Program-made: the position numbers and the translations under genes | Shown here: positions 35,853-45,225 of the stretch, piece by piece | Layout: each line of letters opens with the position of its first letter | How positions within the stretch are numbered: the stretch's first letter is position 1 | Notes under the pieces: generated by a model | What the model saw: the letters and a program-made list of their open reading frames with translations, nothing else | The model's database searches: none | What the model was told of the DNA's origin: nothing | From: Chloroflexota bacterium | GTDB taxonomy: Bacteria; Chloroflexota; Anaerolineae; Aggregatilineales; Phototrophicaceae | DNA: 64,000 bases | Direction of reading: 5' to 3' | Assembly: GCA_026707745.1 (NCBI GenBank) | Contig: JAPOWG010000037.1 | Location: forward strand, 62,001 to 126,000

Positions 35853-36334
35853 TGGATTTGCTGGGGTTGTCGCGGCAGGTCGGCGCGGCGTTAAACCAGG
35901 CGGGGCTCACCGTTTGTACAGCCGAATCTTGCACGGGCGGGTTAATCCTCAGCAGCCTAACCGATGTCGCCGGCAGTTCCGCCTATGTTGAAGGCGGCCT
36001 GGTCACCTATTCCAACGAAGCAAAGATAAAAATGCTGGGCGTGCGCGAAACGACGCTGGTCGAAGTCGGGGCGGTCAGCGCGGCGACGGCGGGAGAAATG
36101 GCTTGTGGCGTCCGCAGTGTGTTTGATACGGACTATGCCTTGAGCGTAACGGGTATCGCTGGTCCGGGTGGGGGGACGGGCGAGAAGCCTGTTGGATTGA
36201 CTTATATCGGGCTGGCCGGACGCGAAGGACTAATAAGCGTCGAGCGGCACATTTGGGATGGCGATCGGATTGCGAACAAGATGCTGAGCGTCGACGGGGC
36301 GCTGCGACTGCTGATGAGGCAATTGACCACCTAG
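35852..36334 (+). CDS. pncC: CinA C-terminal-domain protein, probable nicotinamide-nucleotide amidase
   Basis: The 160-residue protein contains AESCTGGLILSSLTDVAGSS, YVEGGLVTYSNEAK and SVTGIAGPGGGTGEKPVGL. These are the hallmarks of the PncC/CinA-C domain, which deamidates nicotinamide mononucleotide in pyridine-nucleotide recycling. It is the stand-alone form without the N-terminal MoaB-like domain. It starts in a TGATG overlap with the VOC gene. Its TAG shares CTAG with the convergent Uma2 gene stop. Confidence 0.88.
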   Translation: MDLLGLSRQVGAALNQAGLTVCTAESCTGGLILSSLTDVAGSSAYVEGGLVTYSNEAKIKMLGVRETTLVEVGAVSAATAGEMACGVRSVFDTDYALSVTGIAGPGGGTGEKPVGLTYIGLAGREGLISVERHIWDGDRIANKMLSVDGALRLLMRQLTT

Positions 36335-36912
36335 TCCGGACCCGCTTCTTCAAATCTGATGCCGCGGTAAATCTCGGCGAGCGGCAATTCACAGTTGAGC
36401 ATTTCCAAGGGAATCACATCGTCGGGATCGGTGTAGACTTGCAGCAGCCATCCAATGTCGGCGCGGATATATAGTTCGGTGCAGAGGCGATGCTGATCGA
36501 TAACGAGGTAGCCTTGGATGGATGGTACTTCGTGGTAAAGATCGCGCTTTGCAACGCGGTCGCGTTCGATTGAGGACGGCGAAGTAACCTCAACTACCAG
36601 AATTGGATTGAGAAGCGAAGTCTCGCCTTCGTCTTCGAATTGCTCTACCCCGCAGACGGCGCTCAGGTCGGGGTAGACGTAGCGGTTTTCAGCGACTTTG
36701 ACTCTCATTTCGCTACTATGAAGCGCACAGACCGAATCACCGAGTTGCTGCCCAATCGCTACAGTGATGTTTATTATGATGCTGCTGTGTTTGCCCGTGC
36801 CGCCGGACATGGCATAGACTTCGCCGTCGATATATTCATGTTTGATCTCGTTTTCCGCCTCCCAGGCCAGATATTCCTGGACAGTCAAACGCGGTTTTAG
36901 ATTGGTAACCAT
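36331..36912 (-). CDS. Uma2-family (DUF820) putative endonuclease
   Basis: The 193-residue protein has the PD-(D/E)xK-like Uma2 features: LTVQEYLAWEAENEIKHEYI, VYPDLSAVCG and PILVVEVTSPSSIERDR. ATG 36912 follows GTGAGGAG. The family is abundant in cyanobacteria and Chloroflexota and is often suspected of mobile or genome-defence roles, but functions are mostly unproven. Confidence 0.88.
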   Translation of the reverse strand: MVTNLKPRLTVQEYLAWEAENEIKHEYIDGEVYAMSGGTGKHSSIIINITVAIGQQLGDSVCALHSSEMRVKVAENRYVYPDLSAVCGVEQFEDEGETSLLNPILVVEVTSPSSIERDRVAKRDLYHEVPSIQGYLVIDQHRLCTELYIRADIGWLLQVYTDPDDVIPLEMLNCELPLAEIYRGIRFEEAGPD

Positions 36913-37012
36913 GATGCTCCTCACGACCTACGATGTTGATCCCATTATAACAATTGTCAATGAAAAACTGCAGTACCCATCAAACTCTATAGGCAATAGG
37001 CGCGGCTCCATT

Positions 37013-37486
37013 TCACCACAGATCCAACGTGCCGCGGAGAATGCCGAACTCGCCGATATGATAGGAATTGTGCGCGGCGACCACCAGGATCTCGCGCAGA
37101 ATGGTGTGGCCCCGTTGGCCATGCGGGATCTGGGCGCAGAGATCGCGCGTCGGGTCGTTTACGATGTTGATGAGGGATTGCAGATCGGCGCGAAAGGCGG
37201 CGATCGTTTCATTCCAACTTGCGGCGTCCGCTTCCGAGCCGGGATCTGGCCAGTAGTCGTCGGGGAAGGAGAGGTATTGGTAGTTGGGATTTTCGATGTA
37301 GTCGAGGATATCCCATTGGCAGATGCGGATGTGTTCGAGCAAGTGCCAAAACGAATAGGGTACGTTCGCCGCTCGGGTATTGAAGTGCTCTTCGGGAAAG
37401 TCACCCACGACCTGGTCAAAGCGTTGATGCGCCTGCCGTTTGGCCAGGGCATTGACAAGTTGTTCGCGCAGATGATGATCGTTCAT
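37013..37486 (-). CDS. DinB-family protein
   Basis: The 157-residue helical protein has the metal-binding histidine pattern of the DinB/YfiT superfamily: SFWHLLEHIRICQWDIL near residue 48 and VAAHNSYHIGEFGILR near residue 137. Members include thiol transferases and stress-induced proteins; the function here is unknown. Confidence 0.82.
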   Translation of the reverse strand: MNDHHLREQLVNALAKRQAHQRFDQVVGDFPEEHFNTRAANVPYSFWHLLEHIRICQWDILDYIENPNYQYLSFPDDYWPDPGSEADAASWNETIAAFRADLQSLINIVNDPTRDLCAQIPHGQRGHTILREILVVAAHNSYHIGEFGILRGTLDLW

Positions 37487-37761
37487 GGCGGTACTTCCTT
37501 CATTAAAACAGGACAGTTCAAAGAGTATAACCGCAAATTGTCGCGAGCTCCTTTGCGCGACCTAGAATCAGGCTTGCCCATAAAGCGCGTGTCAGGCGCC
37601 AGGTAAGACTGTGGCTGCTGGAGGAAGAAACCCGGTTTTCTGAGGAAAACGCGCCGATCAGCGCTATATGAGGATGAAGCTCAGCGCAGGTTAATCGTCG
37701 GATTAGTGGAGAAGTTTCTTGGCAAATCCGCCAAAAGTTGGGATACAATACCTGTAAAGCG

Positions 37762-38712
37762 ATGGCGAGGGTTGCCGTGTACGATAGTTATCTGCAGCAC
37801 GATGTACCGCAGAACAACATAGTACAGCGCTTTTTCTCTCAGCGCTGGAGCGCGATTGTCATTGAGATCCTCATGACGATCGTGATCACCGTGGCTGCGG
37901 GCCGCGCTTTTGACATCTTCGATCCTTTCGATTCGTCAACGAAAGAGCCTGACGCGGCACAGGTCGTCGGGGTTTTTCCGCCTGCGGCCGAGACGGCGAA
38001 CCATGATATCTCTTTGAGAACTGTTGAGCTGGCGGCAGCTGATTACAGTTCGCAGCGGCAATATGCCAAAGCCGAGGCGATGTATGATTTGCTGATCGGG
38101 GCCGAACCGAACAATGCCCGGTACTATTATGGTCGCGCGATTGCCAATAATAGGGCCGGGGACTTTGTCGAAGCCTATCGAGATCGTTCCAAGGTACTCG
38201 AGTTGGAGCCGTGGCGTCATAGCGCTCACGTTGCCTTGTGCTGGTATGCGGGCGAGTTAGGCGACTATGAATTGGCCTTGCAGCACTGCAATACGTTCCT
38301 CGATATGCGCCATGGAGACTGGGCGAGGATGGAAGCCCTAGAGAACCGCTGCTGGGTGTATGTCGAGATGGGAGAATACGCACCGGCGCTCGCGGACTGT
38401 AATCAGGTTTTGTCGATTGATCATTCGTGCTCGAGCAAATGGTGCGCGCTGGCGCATTACAACCTGGGAAGGATTATGCGCGCGCAAGACAACATTGAGT
38501 CCGCGCTGCGACACTTTGATACCGCATATCGGGCAGGAATTGCGGTGAGGCTAGAGTATGTGGACCTGTATTTGGAAATTGCGCAGTTTTACGATACACT
38601 TGGCGAATGTTGGAAAGCGTCGTTAAACTATGAGCGATATTTAGAACTTGTTGGCAAAAACGCGGATCTTGTGGCACAATCTAGGTTAAGTGCCTGTCAA
38701 GGTGTAGATTAG
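37762..38712 (+). CDS. Membrane-anchored TPR-repeat protein
   Basis: The product is about 316 residues. A transmembrane segment near residue 30-50 (IVIEILMTIVITVAAG) is followed by an outward-facing region with about five TPR-like repeats, such as QYAKAEAMYDLLIGAEPNNA and YELALQHCNTFLDMRHGDWA. The motif RCWVYVEMGEYAPALADCNQ recurs as RCWAFSEIDHFEQALADCNQ in the next gene, so they are paralogues. TPR domains mediate protein contacts. A TTG at 37738 would lengthen the N-terminus. Confidence 0.75.
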   Translation: MARVAVYDSYLQHDVPQNNIVQRFFSQRWSAIVIEILMTIVITVAAGRAFDIFDPFDSSTKEPDAAQVVGVFPPAAETANHDISLRTVELAAADYSSQRQYAKAEAMYDLLIGAEPNNARYYYGRAIANNRAGDFVEAYRDRSKVLELEPWRHSAHVALCWYAGELGDYELALQHCNTFLDMRHGDWARMEALENRCWVYVEMGEYAPALADCNQVLSIDHSCSSKWCALAHYNLGRIMRAQDNIESALRHFDTAYRAGIAVRLEYVDLYLEIAQFYDTLGECWKASLNYERYLELVGKNADLVAQSRLSACQGVD

Positions 38713-38824
38713 AAGGGCTTTGAACTGACGAAGTAGCTTGACCACTACATAGTCAGATGTGTTATACTAAGGTTCAAGTGATTGAACCGCCTTTGTCGGA
38801 AGCTGAAAGTGCGAGGTACTTATT

Positions 38825-40555
38825 ATGACGAAACAGTATCCGGAATACGACATTCCCAAACGTTCCATAAAAGACCGCATCTTCAGCCAGCGCCCGAGCG
38901 CTCTAATCATAGAGGGTTTGTTGGTGCTGGTGGCCGTTGTTGTAACCATCGGGTTTTTGATGCCCGCAGCGCCAGTCGATGACAACCGCGATGAATTGAT
39001 TGCGGAGCTTCAAGCGATCGTTGCCGCGCAAGAAGCTGCATTGTCGAGTGCTGCCGAAGCAGTGCAAGCTGCGGAAGCTGCTGCCCAGCCGTCTGGCATG
39101 TTGAGCGCGTCCGCGTTGAAGAATCTGGCTTGGTCGAATTTGTCGAACGAAGAATATCGCGCGGCTATCGCCTTGTACAGTATTCTGATCGCGAAGGGTG
39201 AGTACGATTCCAACACCTTTGCGGCGCGCGGTTATGCCTACAGCATGGTCGATGAACATGCCTTGGCAGCGCAGGACTACAGCGTTGTGCTGGAGATGGA
39301 ACCAGGCAACCTGATGGCCCTGAATAATCGCTGCTGGGCATTCAGTGAAATTGATCATTTCGAACAGGCGCTTGCGGACTGCAACCAGTTGATGTCGCAG
39401 GTACCGGAGGCGGACTATCCCTTCCTCAATCGTGGCATTGTCTACGAAAAGATGGGAGATATGGAGAATGCGCTGCCGGACTATGTAGAGTGGATCAAGC
39501 GCATCAAGCAGCAGGTCGTCCGCAATGACAACCTGGTCTGGCAAGATAGCCTGGAAGTGCCGATGTCGGAAGGCGCCGTCTACTTCTTCCCCTTCACCGC
39601 GAGCGCGGGCCAGGATGTAGTCGTAACCGCCGTCAGCAGTCAACGCGACCTGGACGCCGATCCCCTGGTATTGATCCTGGATCCGCAGGGCCAGGCCTTT
39701 ACCGCGAATGACGACACCGGCGAGTGGTGGGACAGTTACCTGAACTTCACTGCGCCGACCAGCGGCGAATATGCAGTTGTCTTGACCCATGCCGGCGGCA
39801 GCACCGAGGGTATGATCGAGGTATCGCTGGACGTATCCGGCGAGATCAGCTTGGGCAACGAAATCGCTGCCTACAAGAGTTTGGCCTATCGCGCTCTGAT
39901 GTCCGATGACTATGTGGCAGCCCTGGCTAACTTCCGCAGTGTCTTGAATCTCAACAGCCAGGATGCGGAAGCCATGAACTGGATGGGTGTGACCTACCGG
40001 TACATGGGCGAGTACGACACTTCGTTGAACTACATCAGCATGGCGATGCGACTGGATGACGACTACGCTTTGCCTTATCTGTCTCGCGGCATCACCTACG
40101 AAATGATGGGCGAATCGTCGGCTAGCGCGGCGGACTATTACCACTATGCGATGCTCAACCGCAGCCGCAGCTTCTATCACAGCGAGTTGCAGGGCGACAG
40201 CCAGTTCCAGTTGCCCATGCGCGAAGGTTGGGTTTACAGCATTCCCTTCAGCGCTGCGAAGGGTCAGACCGTCGATATAGATGTCGACACGGTTGAGCCG
40301 GGCTTTGTCGATCCCTTGATCGTGCTAGTCGGGCCAGGCAACCGCGCCCTGATCGGCGATGATGACATTTCTCGCAACGAGTATGACGCGAGCATTGATG
40401 GATTCAGGCTGCCGGCGGATGGTCAATATGTTTTGATCGTCAGCCATGCCGAAGGCGGATCCAACGGCAATATCAATATCGACATCGAATTGAACGATCC
40501 GGTACCGATGAGCGCTTACGAATTTGGTTCCGGTTGCTCGGGCGGCGGCTACTAA
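38825..40555 (+). CDS. Membrane-anchored TPR protein with two pre-peptidase C-terminal domains
   Basis: The 576-residue protein has one N-terminal transmembrane segment (ALIIEGLLVLVAVVVTIGFL), then an Ala/Glu-rich coiled stretch. TPR repeats follow, then a beta-rich PPC-like domain (about 240-340, with DPLVLILDPQGQAF and GEYAVVLTHAGGSTEG). More TPRs and a second PPC-like domain follow (DPLIVLVGPGNRAL, GQYVLIVSHAEGGSNG). The C-terminus is Gly/Cys-rich. PPC domains usually occur on secreted proteins. It is a paralogue of the upstream TPR gene. An intrinsic terminator follows. Confidence 0.85.
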   Translation: MTKQYPEYDIPKRSIKDRIFSQRPSALIIEGLLVLVAVVVTIGFLMPAAPVDDNRDELIAELQAIVAAQEAALSSAAEAVQAAEAAAQPSGMLSASALKNLAWSNLSNEEYRAAIALYSILIAKGEYDSNTFAARGYAYSMVDEHALAAQDYSVVLEMEPGNLMALNNRCWAFSEIDHFEQALADCNQLMSQVPEADYPFLNRGIVYEKMGDMENALPDYVEWIKRIKQQVVRNDNLVWQDSLEVPMSEGAVYFFPFTASAGQDVVVTAVSSQRDLDADPLVLILDPQGQAFTANDDTGEWWDSYLNFTAPTSGEYAVVLTHAGGSTEGMIEVSLDVSGEISLGNEIAAYKSLAYRALMSDDYVAALANFRSVLNLNSQDAEAMNWMGVTYRYMGEYDTSLNYISMAMRLDDDYALPYLSRGITYEMMGESSASAADYYHYAMLNRSRSFYHSELQGDSQFQLPMREGWVYSIPFSAAKGQTVDIDVDTVEPGFVDPLIVLVGPGNRALIGDDDISRNEYDASIDGFRLPADGQYVLIVSHAEGGSNGNINIDIELNDPVPMSAYEFGSGCSGGGY

Positions 40556-40580
40556 TCCCGAAGAAACATTAGCATCCGAG

Positions 40581-40610
40581 AAGGGCAGGTCAGACGACCT
40601 GCCCTTTTTT
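40581..40610 (+). terminator. Intrinsic terminator after the TPR/PPC gene
   Basis: A perfect stem AAGGGCAGGTC / GACCTGCCCTT with loop AGAC is followed by a T run. It lies directly after the plus-strand gene and overlaps the end of the convergent aldo/keto reductase gene. Confidence 0.85.
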
Positions 40611-41547
40611 ATCCTCCAGTCGCGGAAATGACGTTGCGGAAGATGTGCTGCAGTCTTGTAGTGTGCTGCGGTGGCAGGGGCGGTCGCGCGAATGAGGCGA
40701 TGTTTGCCGCGAGGTGCGCTGGATTGCTGGTGCCGGAGAGGACAACATGTACGCCGGGCTCATCGCGACAGAAGCGATAGGCAGCATCGGTTGTATCCAG
40801 GGCCAGGCCATCTTCCCCCAAAAACCCCAAGGGACGATCCAGGTCGATTTCGCGCGCGTCGAGTTCGCCATTTTCAATTAGCGAGTCAAGGGTGCGGCGC
40901 AGTCGCTCCGGACGGCTAAGGGCCAGCCGAACCGCGAACATGATGAGCACTCCGATCTGTTTTTCGATCGCTTGCGCCAGCACGGTTTCTCGCGCAGTTT
41001 GATTGAGCAAGTTGAAGCCGACCATAATCACGTCCCAGATGTCGTCTTGCAGCGCACGCCCCAACATGTTGTGTCCGAGGTCGTGGCTCCAGGACTCGGT
41101 CACCCCTAGAAAACGAATCATTCCCTGCTCTTGCAGGTCTTGCATAAGCGGAGCGATTTCGTTCAAGTAGTAGTCATAAACTTCGGGGCGCAAGCCGTGC
41201 AGGTGATAGATATCGACATAATCGGTCCGCAATCTGCGCAGGCTGTTTTCAAGTCCTGCGCGAAGCTGCGCTCTGGTGATAGTGGTCCCGCCCAGGCGCT
41301 TCTTGGTGGAAATGATGATCGAAGCGCGATCGCGCTGGGCGACCGCCTTGCCGATGATGTCTTCGGTACGGTACGCTTCCGCCGTGTCGATGAAGTTGAT
41401 ACCGGCATCCAGGGCTTGGAGTACGAGAGAGACGGATTCGGCTTCACTTTTGACCTCGTCCCTTTGACCGAGGCGGCTGGGCCCGCCGGCGCCGAGCCCC
41501 ATGACCGATACTTTCAATCCAGTGCGTCCCAAGATGCGAGTTTCCAT
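40609..41547 (-). CDS. Aldo/keto reductase
   Basis: The product is about 312 residues from ATG 41547, which follows AAGGAATGC. The family features are ILGRTGLKVSVMGLGAGG, the catalytic Asp/Tyr segment NFIDTAEAYRTE, the lysine in IISTKKR, and the His in VDIYHLHGLRP. It is an NAD(P)H-linked oxidoreductase of unknown substrate. It is convergent with the TPR gene. Confidence 0.88.
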   Translation of the reverse strand: METRILGRTGLKVSVMGLGAGGPSRLGQRDEVKSEAESVSLVLQALDAGINFIDTAEAYRTEDIIGKAVAQRDRASIIISTKKRLGGTTITRAQLRAGLENSLRRLRTDYVDIYHLHGLRPEVYDYYLNEIAPLMQDLQEQGMIRFLGVTESWSHDLGHNMLGRALQDDIWDVIMVGFNLLNQTARETVLAQAIEKQIGVLIMFAVRLALSRPERLRRTLDSLIENGELDAREIDLDRPLGFLGEDGLALDTTDAAYRFCRDEPGVHVVLSGTSNPAHLAANIASFARPPLPPQHTTRLQHIFRNVISATGG

Positions 41548-41969
41548 GAGCATTCCTTGAATCGTGAAAAGAGTGATAATTGAACAGAGGTATTTTGCCG
41601 CAAAAGACATGTTTTTTCGATGTTATGAACGACTCTCGAGGAACAGAAGTAGGACTAACAAAGTCATTCAACTCCAAAATATTAGTCGGTGGTAGGGGCG
41701 ACCCGTCGGGTCGCCCGCAAAAACTAGCCAGGGCGATGGGCGGCCCCTACATTGACCTTGCAATATGTTGCATGACTTACTTTGATTTGCTGAGGCCTAA
41801 GGTCTTATCGCGCAGCATCGAATCAGGCGCATGACCAGCGATGGCAAAATACTCCTTAATACAGATGCGGCTAGATATGTTTCATAGCGCTTTGCTCGAT
41901 TTCAGTCAGTTGCCAATGGCGGGACAAAGTTTGCTATAATTCGAATCTCATTGGAGATCTGAGGTTGCG
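41548..41969. other. Intergenic region with a MITE-like element
   Basis: About 420 bp without a supported gene. The only clear structure is the inverted-repeat element at 41692-41750. The remainder should contain promoters of the divergent genes, but no clear box pair was recognised. Confidence 0.5.
41692..41750. repeat. Small element with terminal inverted repeats (MITE/REPIN-like)
   Basis: GTAGGGGC at 41692-41699 pairs with GCCCCTAC at 41743-41750. An inner hairpin GGGCGACCCG-TCGGGTCGCCC occupies about 41697-41715. The sequence type is common in intergenic DNA of Chloroflexota and cyanobacteria. Confidence 0.6.
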
Positions 41970-42842
41970 ATGAATATCAGTACCTTCTCCATAGTGGCGT
42001 ATGCGGAAGACGAAGAAGCCTGGGGCGTTGCGGTGGCTAGCAAGTTCCCGGCTGTGGGAGCGGTGGTGCCCTGGGCGCGGGCAGGAGCCGGAGCAGTGGC
42101 GACGCAGTCTTACGCCAAAATTGGGTACGGTCCTGATGGCCTGGATTTGATGGAAAATGGAGCTTCTGCGCCGGAGGCATTGGAGTCGCTTCTGGCGAAT
42201 GATGAGCAAGGGACGGTTCGGCAGGTAGCGATGGTTGACGCACAGGGGCAGGTCGCGGCGCATACCGGCAACGACTGTCACGACTGGGCTGGGCACAAGA
42301 CCGGCAATGGCTTTAGCGTACAGGGCAATCTGCTGGCGAGCGAAGCAGTTATCGAAGCGATGGCAAGTGGCTTTCTCACGTCGGAAGGTGAATTGGCGGA
42401 TCGCCTGGTGAGAGCGCTGCGCGCTGGCGAAGTCGCCGGAGGAGACCGCCGAGGCAAACAGTCGGCGGCAATCCACGTGGTACGCGTGAACGGTGGCTAT
42501 GGGGCTGATAACGATCGATATTTGGATTTGCGCGTTGATGACGCGCCGGAACCCGTTTTGGGGCTGATGGATCTCGTGCAATTGCATCATCTGCATTATC
42601 AATCGGCGCAGGCGGAAGATCTCTTGCCGATAGACGACGCGATCGCTCGCGAATTACAAACGATTATGATCGCGCAGGGATATATGACGGGCGAGATCAA
42701 TGGCCTGTGGGATGAAGTTTGTCAGCAGGTCTTCTGGATGCTGATCGGTAACGAGAACCTGGAAATGCGTTGGACACTGGAAGAGAATCGACGCTCCATT
42801 GATCGCGTCGTGCTGGAATACCTGCGAAAGCGCTATGGCTGA
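41970..42842 (+). CDS. DUF1028-family protein (Ntn-hydrolase-like) with C-terminal domain
   Basis: The 290-residue protein starts MNISTFSIVAYAEDEEAWGV. It contains VVPWARAGAGAVATQSYA, the DUF1028 signature; the family is related to Ntn hydrolases. The first ~210 residues hold this domain. The C-terminal 80 residues look like a peptidoglycan-binding-like or helical extension (IMIAQGYMTGEINGLWDEVC), as often found in this family. Enzymatic role unproven. Confidence 0.85.
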   Translation: MNISTFSIVAYAEDEEAWGVAVASKFPAVGAVVPWARAGAGAVATQSYAKIGYGPDGLDLMENGASAPEALESLLANDEQGTVRQVAMVDAQGQVAAHTGNDCHDWAGHKTGNGFSVQGNLLASEAVIEAMASGFLTSEGELADRLVRALRAGEVAGGDRRGKQSAAIHVVRVNGGYGADNDRYLDLRVDDAPEPVLGLMDLVQLHHLHYQSAQAEDLLPIDDAIARELQTIMIAQGYMTGEINGLWDEVCQQVFWMLIGNENLEMRWTLEENRRSIDRVVLEYLRKRYG

Positions 42843-42862
42843 GCGCCGTCCTGCGGGAATGA

Positions 42863-44317
42863 TTGACCACTGGAGTAATGAATAGCTTGTGCGCTCGACT
42901 ATTGGTTGTCCTCCTGGCGGGCGTGCTGCAATTTCATCAACTGGGGCGCGATATCCGTTTCCATCCCGATGAAGCCAGTTTCATGACCTACGCGCGCGGC
43001 GCCGCGGTCAACGGCGACTGGCTGCTGCCGGGCGCGCTGGACAAAGCGCCGCTCACAATTTATTTCAGCTCCCTCAGCATGGTTGCGATAGGCGTGGTTG
43101 CCGATGACAAAGGTGTATTGCATCTGGACCCGCTGGTGGGCGAGTTTGCCGCGCGCCTGCCCAATGTCATGATGGCGATCTTGCTCGCAGGACTGATGAT
43201 GCGCCTGTCGTGGGCCGCGTTTAGCGATGAAGCTGCCGCGCTGGTAGCGGGGCTGTTGACAGCGTTGTCACCCTATGTTTTGGCGTTTGGCGCGACCGCT
43301 TTCACAGATTTGGGCTTGCTGTTTTTCTCGGTGCTGGCCTGGTACTGGTTGGAATGTCAAGGATATAGAAAGGCTGGATTGGCACTGGGTCTGGCCATCT
43401 GGTGCAAACAGCAGGCGCTGTTGCTTCTGCCTTTGGTCGTATTGCTGCTCTGGGCTAAAGGGGCGAGACGCGCTTCGGTTATTCGCCTGGCGCAACCATT
43501 TACGCTGCTAGCGCTGCTGCTCTTTGTATGGGATGCGGCGCGCCCGGAGACGAGCGTGTTTTTGCTGGGATCAGTCAATAATATGCCGGGGCAGTGGATT
43601 GCCGATCCCGCGGAATGGCCAGGACGACTGATGGAATGGGCGCGCTTGGGCGTCTGGCTACTTGGTCCGCCGGTCGTGACAATGTCGCTGCTGGGGCTGG
43701 CGGCATTGAGTTCATTCGTCGTCAGGGCTGCGCGCCCGAAGGAGAGGCAGGCGCCAATCTATTTGATTTATTCCGTCGCCTACATTACCCTGCACAGCGC
43801 GCTCGACTTCAACCAGTATGATCGCTACTTGTTGCTGATCTTGCCGCCCTTGATCCTTGTCGTGAGCAGTCATTTGCCGGCGCTGCTGCTGCGAGCGCGC
43901 TGGTGGAAAAGCCTGTCTCTTTCTTTGGCAATTGTACTCGTATTGGTTGCCATTTGGTCCTTAGGCAATGGCCTGCCGATCGGAGGGGATCGCGGTCGGC
44001 ATGATGGTATTGACGACCTGGCGCGCTATCTTAACGGCAAGCCGGCGGCGACGGTGATTTATGATCCCTGGCTGGGCTGGGAGTTGGGATATTACTTGGG
44101 GCAGTGGAACGACAAACGCCGCGTGCACTATCCGACGGCGGAAATGCTGGCCGAAGGCGCTTTGGGGCTGGCCGAATTCGGCGATCGTTATCTGATGGCG
44201 CTCGTCGATCGCGGGCATGAGGATTGGATTGCGGCCTTGGAAGCCGCCGGCTTCGTATTGACCGTTGATTATGAGCAAAATCGCTACATAGTGTATCGTA
44301 TCTCGCGCGCTGGATAG
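42863..44317 (+). CDS. GT39-like (ArnT/PMT-type) membrane glycosyltransferase
   Basis: The 484-residue polytopic protein has about 11 transmembrane segments. It has the GT-C catalytic motif FHPDEASFMTYARG in the first outer loop. Its C-terminal soluble part contains DPWLGWELGYYLG. Such enzymes move sugars from polyprenyl-phosphate donors onto proteins or lipids outside the membrane. The start is uncertain: TTG 42863 or ATG 42878 in the same frame. Confidence 0.82.
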   Translation: MTTGVMNSLCARLLVVLLAGVLQFHQLGRDIRFHPDEASFMTYARGAAVNGDWLLPGALDKAPLTIYFSSLSMVAIGVVADDKGVLHLDPLVGEFAARLPNVMMAILLAGLMMRLSWAAFSDEAAALVAGLLTALSPYVLAFGATAFTDLGLLFFSVLAWYWLECQGYRKAGLALGLAIWCKQQALLLLPLVVLLLWAKGARRASVIRLAQPFTLLALLLFVWDAARPETSVFLLGSVNNMPGQWIADPAEWPGRLMEWARLGVWLLGPPVVTMSLLGLAALSSFVVRAARPKERQAPIYLIYSVAYITLHSALDFNQYDRYLLLILPPLILVVSSHLPALLLRARWWKSLSLSLAIVLVLVAIWSLGNGLPIGGDRGRHDGIDDLARYLNGKPAATVIYDPWLGWELGYYLGQWNDKRRVHYPTAEMLAEGALGLAEFGDRYLMALVDRGHEDWIAALEAAGFVLTVDYEQNRYIVYRISRAG

Positions 44318-44404
44318 TCGTCGGTTGAGCCCCTCATAAATTGGGGGCAGCAAGCGCCATTTTCCGTTTTATACTGAACATAGACATATTTTGCGGAGAC
44401 AGTG

Positions 44405-44557
44405 ATGGGTTGTTTGGCGCTTTTGATTCTGGCGTTTCTTTTCCGCGGGCTGATCTTCGCAGTGCTATCCGCGTTGCTTTCGTTGATCCTTAAACTAGGT
44501 ATAATCGGCTTTATTTTCTTCGCGATAATCTTGATAGTCGCCGCCGTGGCGGACTAA
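44405..44557 (+). CDS. Small hydrophobic membrane protein (50 residues)
   Basis: ATG 44405 is preceded by GGAGACAGT and opens a 50-codon frame ending at TAA 44555-44557. The product is almost entirely hydrophobic, with two predicted transmembrane segments (GCLALLILAFLF and LGIIGFIFFAIILIVAAVA). It lies 10 bp before the NfeD-like gene and is probably cotranscribed with the NfeD/SPFH pair. No family recognised. Confidence 0.6.
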   Translation: MGCLALLILAFLFRGLIFAVLSALLSLILKLGIIGFIFFAIILIVAAVAD

Positions 44558-44567
44558 AGGACGCGTT

Positions 44568-45179
44568 ATGGAAATACTTCAAGATCCCAATCTCATTTAT
44601 TTGTTGTTGATGGCAGGGTTATGGGTTAGCGCTACCGGCACCTATATTCCCGGCACGGGACTTGCAGAATTTGCGGGCGCCGCTTTGATCCTCGGCACGC
44701 TGTATCTGTTGAGCGCCCTTGCCGTGAATTGGATTGCCGTCATTGCGATTATTGTTGGCGCGGCGCTATTTTTTTTGCTGCCGCTGTTAAAGTCGGAGTG
44801 GGAGCCCTTTGCCATCGGCGGATTGGCAGTCCAGGTTGTCGCGAGCTTCTTTCTTTTTGCCGACGTGTCGGTTTCGCCGGTGCTCATCGTCTTGGGCGTG
44901 GTCTTGGCCTGGCTGTATCACCGAGGGATATTGCGTGCGATTCTGCGGCAGCAGCGCGAGCTCTCGTCGACGCAGAAGGATGAATTCCTGGTTGGGGCTC
45001 GTGGACGCGTAATGGGTACGATGGAAGATCGTCTTACGGTGCATGTCAACGGCGAATTGTGGACGGCGCGCAGCCGGTCGCGGCTGGAGAGCGGCGCGGA
45101 AGTTGTGGTAACGCAAAAGGACGGGCTGGAACTGCAAGTAGAGAAAGCCAAACGGAGCGCTTCCGATGAAGGCGCGTGA
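44568..45179 (+). CDS. NfeD-like membrane protein
   Basis: The 203-residue protein has four or so transmembrane segments (for example YLLLMAGLWVSATG and VIAIIVGAALFFLLPLL). A C-terminal OB-fold domain follows (VGARGRVMGTMEDRLTVHVNGELW). This is the short NfeD form without the protease domain. It precedes an SPFH gene by 46 bp, the classic NfeD/stomatin pair thought to organise membrane microdomains. Confidence 0.85.
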   Translation: MEILQDPNLIYLLLMAGLWVSATGTYIPGTGLAEFAGAALILGTLYLLSALAVNWIAVIAIIVGAALFFLLPLLKSEWEPFAIGGLAVQVVASFFLFADVSVSPVLIVLGVVLAWLYHRGILRAILRQQRELSSTQKDEFLVGARGRVMGTMEDRLTVHVNGELWTARSRSRLESGAEVVVTQKDGLELQVEKAKRSASDEGA

Positions 45180-45225
45180 ATCATTGAGAGTAAATCGAGA
45201 CAAGATAAGTCGAAGGAGATAAGTA

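Noticed and set aside
38903..40180. Minus-strand open frame of 425 codons
   Set aside because: Shadow of the TPR/PPC gene; no recognisable domain.
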